9,479 bases of DNA from Propionibacteriaceae bacterium (GTDB lineage Bacteria; Actinomycetota; Actinomycetes; Propionibacteriales; Propionibacteriaceae): assembly GCA_027353565.1 (NCBI GenBank), contig DAIEHO010000316.1, positions 1-9,479 of the forward strand. Direction: 5' to 3'. The number at the start of each line of letters is the position of its first letter. Within the stretch, counting starts at the first letter, position 1. The notes under the pieces were generated by a model, which saw only the letters and a program-made list of their open reading frames with translations, was not told the origin of the DNA and did no database searches. Positions 6,513 to 9,479 of this stretch are shown here, one piece after another. A program made the translations under genes and the position numbers.

Positions 6513-8330
6513 TCAGATGGTGTCGCGGGACGGGCTCTGGAACCCGTTCATGACGTCCGTCAGCCGTCGGACGCGGTCAGACCCGTACAAGTCCTCCAGG
6601 TACAGGCGCTTGCCGTCGGGGCCGGCGAGGGGGACGCGCCAGTTGGGGTACTCGTCGATGGTGCCCGGCTGGTTCTGCGTACGTCGCTCACCGGCCGCGT
6701 CGGTCAACGCCACGCACAGCACCCGCGACGGCGTCCAGGTGAGGAAGCGGTGGAGGCCCAGCGTGATGTCCTCGGTGTCGCGGTCCTCGTGCGGCAGCGC
6801 CCCCCGCTCCTCGAGCATGCCCAGCACCGCCGACTGCTCGCGGGCGTCGGCCTCGATCTCGGAGTCCAGCGACTCGGTGAGCAGTCCCAGCTGGTACCGC
6901 AGCCGTACGTGGTCGTGGGCCAGGTACCCGGCCGTCGGCGGCAGGTCATGGGTGGTCACCGACGCCATGCAGTACTCGCGCCACCACTCGGGCGCCAGCG
7001 GCTTGCCCTCGTGGTCGTACTCGAACCACAGGATCGACGTGCCGAGGATCCCGCGCCGACGCAGGTAGTCACGCACCCACGGCTCGACCGTGCCGAGGTC
7101 CTCCCCGATCACCAGGGCGCCCGCGCGATGCGCCTCGAGCGCGAGGATGCCGACGAGCGCATCGTGGTCGTAGCGGACGTACGCGCCCTGCTGCGGCCCG
7201 TACCCCTCCGGGATCCACCAGAGCCGGAACAGCCCAATGATGTGGTCGACGCGAACTCCTCCCGAGTGGCGCAGGATGCCTGCGACCATGGAGCGGAACG
7301 GCGCGTACGCGAGGTCCGCGAGCCGGTCCGGTCGCCACGGGGGCTGGCCCCAGTTCTGGCCCGACTGGTTGTACGGGTCGGGCGGGGCTCCGACCGTGAC
7401 GCCGTTCGCGAAGACGGAGTGCAGCGCCCACGTCTCGGCACCGTCACCGTTGACCCCGACGGCAAGGTCGGACACGATGCCGATCGGCATGCCGGAGTCC
7501 TTCGCCGCCTGCTGGGCGCTCGACAGCTGCGTGTCCGCGATCCACTGCAGCCACATGTAGAACGTGACGAGGTCGGCGTCCGCCGCCGCGAACTCGGCGA
7601 CCTCCGGCGACGACGGCCGGCGCAGCGCCTCGGGCCAGTCGCGCCAGGCGCGCCCGTACTTCTCGCTCAGCGCGCACCAGGTCGCGAAGTCACGCAGCTG
7701 GCGCCCCTCGCGGCGCTGGAAGTCCTCGAAGGCCATCTGCCGCGCCGCCTTGCGGCCTGCGCGGAAGACCAGCTCCAGTGCCTCGCGCTTGGCGTCCCAC
7801 GACGCGTCGCGTTCGACCCGTACGGAGCCGGCGAGCTCCTCGGCGAGCTCGCGTCGGGTCTCGTCGACCGCCTCCCGGTCGGAGGCCGACAACGAGGCGT
7901 ACTCCGGGATCGCCTCGGGCCGGATGTACATCGGGTTCACGTACCGGCGGCTCGACGGCAGGTACGGGCTCGGCTCCATGGGCGCCACGGGCTGCGCGGC
8001 ATGCAACGGGTTGATGAGCACGTACGAGGCGAAGTGCTTGGTCGCGCTCCAGACGGCCATGTCGGACAGGTCGGTGAGGTCTCCGACGCCCCACGAGTCG
8101 CGCGAGCACACCGAGTAGAGCTGGGTGGCGAACCCCCAGATCCGCTTGTCGCCCGTCTGGCGCGGGAAGCCCAGCCAGGGTGGCGTCACGATCAGCGACG
8201 ACTCGACCTCGCGGTCCTCGGAGCGGAGGACGATGCGGTGGTAGCCGAGCGGCAGCCCCTCCGGCACGGCGAAGCCGGCCTCGCCGATCCACTCCCCGTC
8301 GACCTCACGGTCCGGGTTGGGGTTCTCCAC
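6513..8330 (-). CDS. malQ: MalQ catalytic part, intact ORF after the TAG
   Basis: A 605-codon open frame begins at a GTG 27 nt after the amber codon. It keeps the second N-terminal beta-domain (GEAGFAVPEGLPLGYHRI, 16-33) and the complete GH77 barrel. WGVGDLTDL (80-88), NPLHAAQPVAPMEPSPYLP (107-125) and RRYVNP (128-133) are present. The catalytic residues are intact: nucleophile Asp362 in VRVDHIIG, acid/base Glu410 in VIGEDLG and Asp462 in VTTHDLPP. If ribosomes restart at this GTG, a glucanotransferase lacking its first domain could be made. No clear Shine-Dalgarno precedes the GTG, so efficient initiation is doubtful. The lack of any further lesion over 1.8 kb fits either a very young mutation or continued selection on this part. 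Confidence 0.65.
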   Translation of the reverse strand: MENPNPDREVDGEWIGEAGFAVPEGLPLGYHRIVLRSEDREVESSLIVTPPWLGFPRQTGDKRIWGFATQLYSVCSRDSWGVGDLTDLSDMAVWSATKHFASYVLINPLHAAQPVAPMEPSPYLPSSRRYVNPMYIRPEAIPEYASLSASDREAVDETRRELAEELAGSVRVERDASWDAKREALELVFRAGRKAARQMAFEDFQRREGRQLRDFATWCALSEKYGRAWRDWPEALRRPSSPEVAEFAAADADLVTFYMWLQWIADTQLSSAQQAAKDSGMPIGIVSDLAVGVNGDGAETWALHSVFANGVTVGAPPDPYNQSGQNWGQPPWRPDRLADLAYAPFRSMVAGILRHSGGVRVDHIIGLFRLWWIPEGYGPQQGAYVRYDHDALVGILALEAHRAGALVIGEDLGTVEPWVRDYLRRRGILGTSILWFEYDHEGKPLAPEWWREYCMASVTTHDLPPTAGYLAHDHVRLRYQLGLLTESLDSEIEADAREQSAVLGMLEERGALPHEDRDTEDITLGLHRFLTWTPSRVLCVALTDAAGERRTQNQPGTIDEYPNWRVPLAGPDGKRLYLEDLYGSDRVRRLTDVMNGFQSPSRDTI

Positions 8331-8357
8331 CTGGTCGACGTCGACGGTGCCCCCGTC

Positions 8358-8360
8358 CTA
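8358..8360 (-). other. In-frame amber codon inside malQ
   Basis: CTA on the plus strand reads TAG on the minus strand. It falls between IRL and DGGTVDVD. A GAG (Glu) codon would give RLEDGG, a family-like beta-domain sequence, so a single G-to-T change is the likeliest origin. That ancestral codon is inferred. Confidence 0.85.
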
Positions 8361-8657
8361 GAGCCGAATGAACACGTGGGCGCCCGCGCCGGCGCGGACA
8401 TGTACGGCGAAGGTCGTCGCCGTACCCTGCTCGACCACGACGCACGCCGGGAGCGCCCGCTGCCAGACACGGGCATGGAAGGCGTCGACAGCGGCACGTG
8501 CCTTGTCGGGCGTCGACGCGTCGACGTCGAACGCGCTCAGGACCGCGACCACCGACGCGTCGTCGACCTCGGTGTGGTGGCCCTTCCAGTCCCAGAACTC
8601 CGTGCTGATCTGGTACAGCTGGCACAGATCGCGGAGCGCGGGATCGATGAGTGGCAT
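8358..8657 (-). CDS. MalQ N-terminal domain, 99-codon ORF ended by TAG
   Basis: This is the first domain of MalQ, ending ...VHVFIRL followed by TAG. It contains the helical segment typical of actinobacterial MalQ N-termini (DPALRDLCQLYQI, then STEFWDWKGHH) and the start of a beta-domain (LPACVVVEQG). It would be the only product of normal translation from the malQ ATG. No catalytic residues lie in it, so it should be inert in glucan transfer. It is in the same frame as the catalytic ORF. Confidence 0.5.
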   Translation of the reverse strand: MPLIDPALRDLCQLYQISTEFWDWKGHHTEVDDASVVAVLSAFDVDASTPDKARAAVDAFHARVWQRALPACVVVEQGTATTFAVHVRAGAGAHVFIRL

Positions 8658-8693
8658 GCGTCGTCTCTCGGAGGGTCGTACGTCGTCGGCCCA

Positions 8694-8722
8694 ACACTCT
8701 CAGCGTGTCCCACCCCTCGCAA
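8694..8722 (-). promoter_or_regulatory. Candidate malQ promoter
   Basis: On the minus strand, TTGCGA (8717-8722) and GAGTGT (8694-8699) are separated by exactly 17 nt. They match the -35 and -10 consensus only partly. Transcription would begin about 30 nt before the malQ ATG. This lies in the 139-bp gap between the RDD gene and malQ; no clear terminator is seen there. Confidence 0.27.
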
Positions 8723-8796
8723 CAGCAACACCCTCACGGGGTCCTCGGGATCTGCACCTGCTGTCGAGCCCTGGAGCGGGCGGGAGCGGATCGGCC

Positions 8797-9479
8797 TCAG
8801 CGACGACGGACGACCTGGGTGCGGGCGAGGAGGTCGGGGACGGTCTGCCGCTTCGGGTGCCACAGTGCCATCGACCCGCTGAAGGCGTTGACGATGAGGA
8901 AGAGTCCGCCACCTTGCGACAGCAGCGTCCACGCGAGCGCCCTGGCGATACCCCGGTTCCAGCCGACCTTGGCGGCCGGCTTGTCCACGGGTGCGACCGC
9001 GATGCCGAGGAGTCGTTGCCCCAGGGTCCGTGACCACACCCCGAGCGCCAGGGCGTTGTACAGGAGCGTGGCGCCGATGAGGACGTACATGAGCAGCTCG
9101 CCGACGTGGACGAGGTCGTCACTCATCGGGACTGACTGCCCTCCTGCCGCGGTCGTGGCCTCGCTCCAGGCCCAGATGGCCCCCCAGTAGCGATGCTGGA
9201 AGTCGGAGATGAACACCGGCGCCGCCACGAACACGACGACCGCCACGAGCACCCAGTCGACCGCCGTGGCGACGAACCGTCGCCAGATCGACGCCAGGAC
9301 GGAACTGGCTCCAGTGGCCACCGACGATGCGACCGCCAAGGGCTGGGGGACCTGCTGAACGACAGGGGCTGAGCGCTGGACCGGTCGGAAGCCGCCCCGG
9401 GCCACCTGGGTCTGGGCGCCGGCAGGGCCCCATGGGTTGACACCCGGTGGGGCCATCGACGGCGCGCTGGTCCCGACCC
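8797..9479 (-). CDS. RDD family membrane protein (5' end may lie outside the window)
   Basis: An integral membrane protein of the RDD family; the family's roles are mostly unknown, with some members linked to ion transport. From the ATG at 9456 it has 219 residues. A Pro/Gln/Ala-rich, probably disordered N-terminus (1-50) comes first. The family motif begins at Arg59-Arg60 and Asp67 in IWRRFVATAVDWVLV. Hydrophobic helices lie at about 63-83, 121-141 and 170-192. The conserved RTLGQRLLGIAV loop (143-154) follows helix 2, and the C-terminal PKRQTVPDLLARTQVV is typical. The frame stays open upstream of 9456 to the window edge, adding a few residues without a stop, so the true start may be farther out. 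It precedes malQ in the same direction with a 139-bp gap; co-transcription is uncertain. Confidence 0.88.
   Translation of the reverse strand, partial: VGTSAPSMAPPGVNPWGPAGAQTQVARGGFRPVQRSAPVVQQVPQPLAVASSVATGASSVLASIWRRFVATAVDWVLVAVVVFVAAPVFISDFQHRYWGAIWAWSEATTAAGGQSVPMSDDLVHVGELLMYVLIGATLLYNALALGVWSRTLGQRLLGIAVAPVDKPAAKVGWNRGIARALAWTLLSQGGGLFLIVNAFSGSMALWHPKRQTVPDLLARTQVVRRR

Larger units (their letters stand above)
6513..8657 (-). pseudogene. malQ: malQ, 4-alpha-glucanotransferase, interrupted by an in-frame TAG
   Basis: Amylomaltase transfers 1,4-alpha-glucan segments between malto-oligosaccharides (GH77). Read through the TAG at 8358-8360, the frame is 714 codons, close to the M. tuberculosis MalQ (about 724), so the gene is full length but carries a nonsense codon. 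Codons 1-99 give the actinobacterial N-terminal domain (ISTEFWDWKG, VVAVLSAF, VDASTPDKARAAV). The catalytic domain follows from about codon 160. No other stop or frameshift is seen, so the change is recent, or a sequencing error, or tolerated. The ATG at 8657 has a weak GAGAG 7 nt upstream. pncA converges on the gene. Whether it is dead, read through or restarted cannot be told from sequence. The product family is certain; the pseudogene status is not. Confidence 0.75.

Noticed and set aside
8331..8360. Frameshift or programmed slippage in malQ
   Set aside because: The two malQ parts are in the same frame, so a substitution explains the break; no slippery sequence or shift is needed.
6750..8882. 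Very long plus-strand open frame (710 codons) across malQ
   Set aside because: It is the mirror of malQ codon usage, with no recognisable domain. It also runs across the gap into the RDD gene, as shadows do.
1..9479. CRISPR array, tRNA, insertion sequence, toxin-antitoxin or phage genes
   Set aside because: No regularly spaced repeats, no cloverleaf-like segment, no transposase or terminal inverted repeats, and no phage or toxin-antitoxin motifs were seen on either strand.

Overview
The window is high-GC, densely packed bacterial DNA. The gene families point to an actinobacterium: ClpS beside a DUF2017 protein, a divergent pncB, an RNase PH–RdgB pair after glutamate racemase, a DUF1707 membrane protein, an RDD protein and an actinobacterial-type long MalQ. 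A Nocardioidaceae-like member of the Propionibacteriales is my guess from sequence style only. Almost everything here is housekeeping. I see no tRNA, rRNA, CRISPR array, insertion sequence or phage gene.

Region 1 (1–2912, minus strand) is a tight run read from right to left: murI (glutamate racemase), rph (RNase PH), rdgB (ITP/XTP pyrophosphatase) and thyA (thymidylate synthase, cut by the window edge). murI and rph are 9 bp apart. The other two junctions are 4-bp GTGA overlaps, each with a Shine-Dalgarno sequence inside the upstream gene. The set joins cell-wall D-glutamate supply with tRNA 3'-end processing and nucleotide-pool cleaning and synthesis.

Region 2 (about 2913–4449) holds a small plus-strand gene for a DUF1707 two-helix membrane protein. 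It converges on a minus-strand pair, clpS and a DUF2017 gene, which also share a GTGA overlap. ClpS delivers N-degron substrates to the Clp protease.

Region 3 (4450–6394, plus strand) is a two-gene NAD salvage operon, pncB then pncA, divergent from clpS across 50 bp. Both divergent start codons have a -10-like hexamer exactly 7 nt upstream and no Shine-Dalgarno, which suggests leaderless mRNAs in both directions. A strong symmetric hairpin follows pncA and probably terminates it and the converging malQ.

Region 4 (6513–8657, minus strand) is malQ, 4-alpha-glucanotransferase, at the full family length but broken by an in-frame TAG at 8358–8360. The N-terminal 99 codons and the intact 605-codon catalytic part are in the same frame, so this is a nonsense change rather than a frameshift. 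This is the most notable observation in the window. Region 5 (8797–9479) is an RDD-family membrane protein that may start beyond the window.

The order pncB–clpS–DUF2017–murI–rph–rdgB resembles the Mycobacterium tuberculosis Rv1330c–Rv1341 neighbourhood, but the mec–cysO–cysM–rhomboid block and the Rv1339-type gene are absent and a DUF1707 gene stands in the gap. Across the window the palindrome CGTACG occurs 26 times by hand count, about eight times the number expected from base composition. I found no clearly new multi-gene system.
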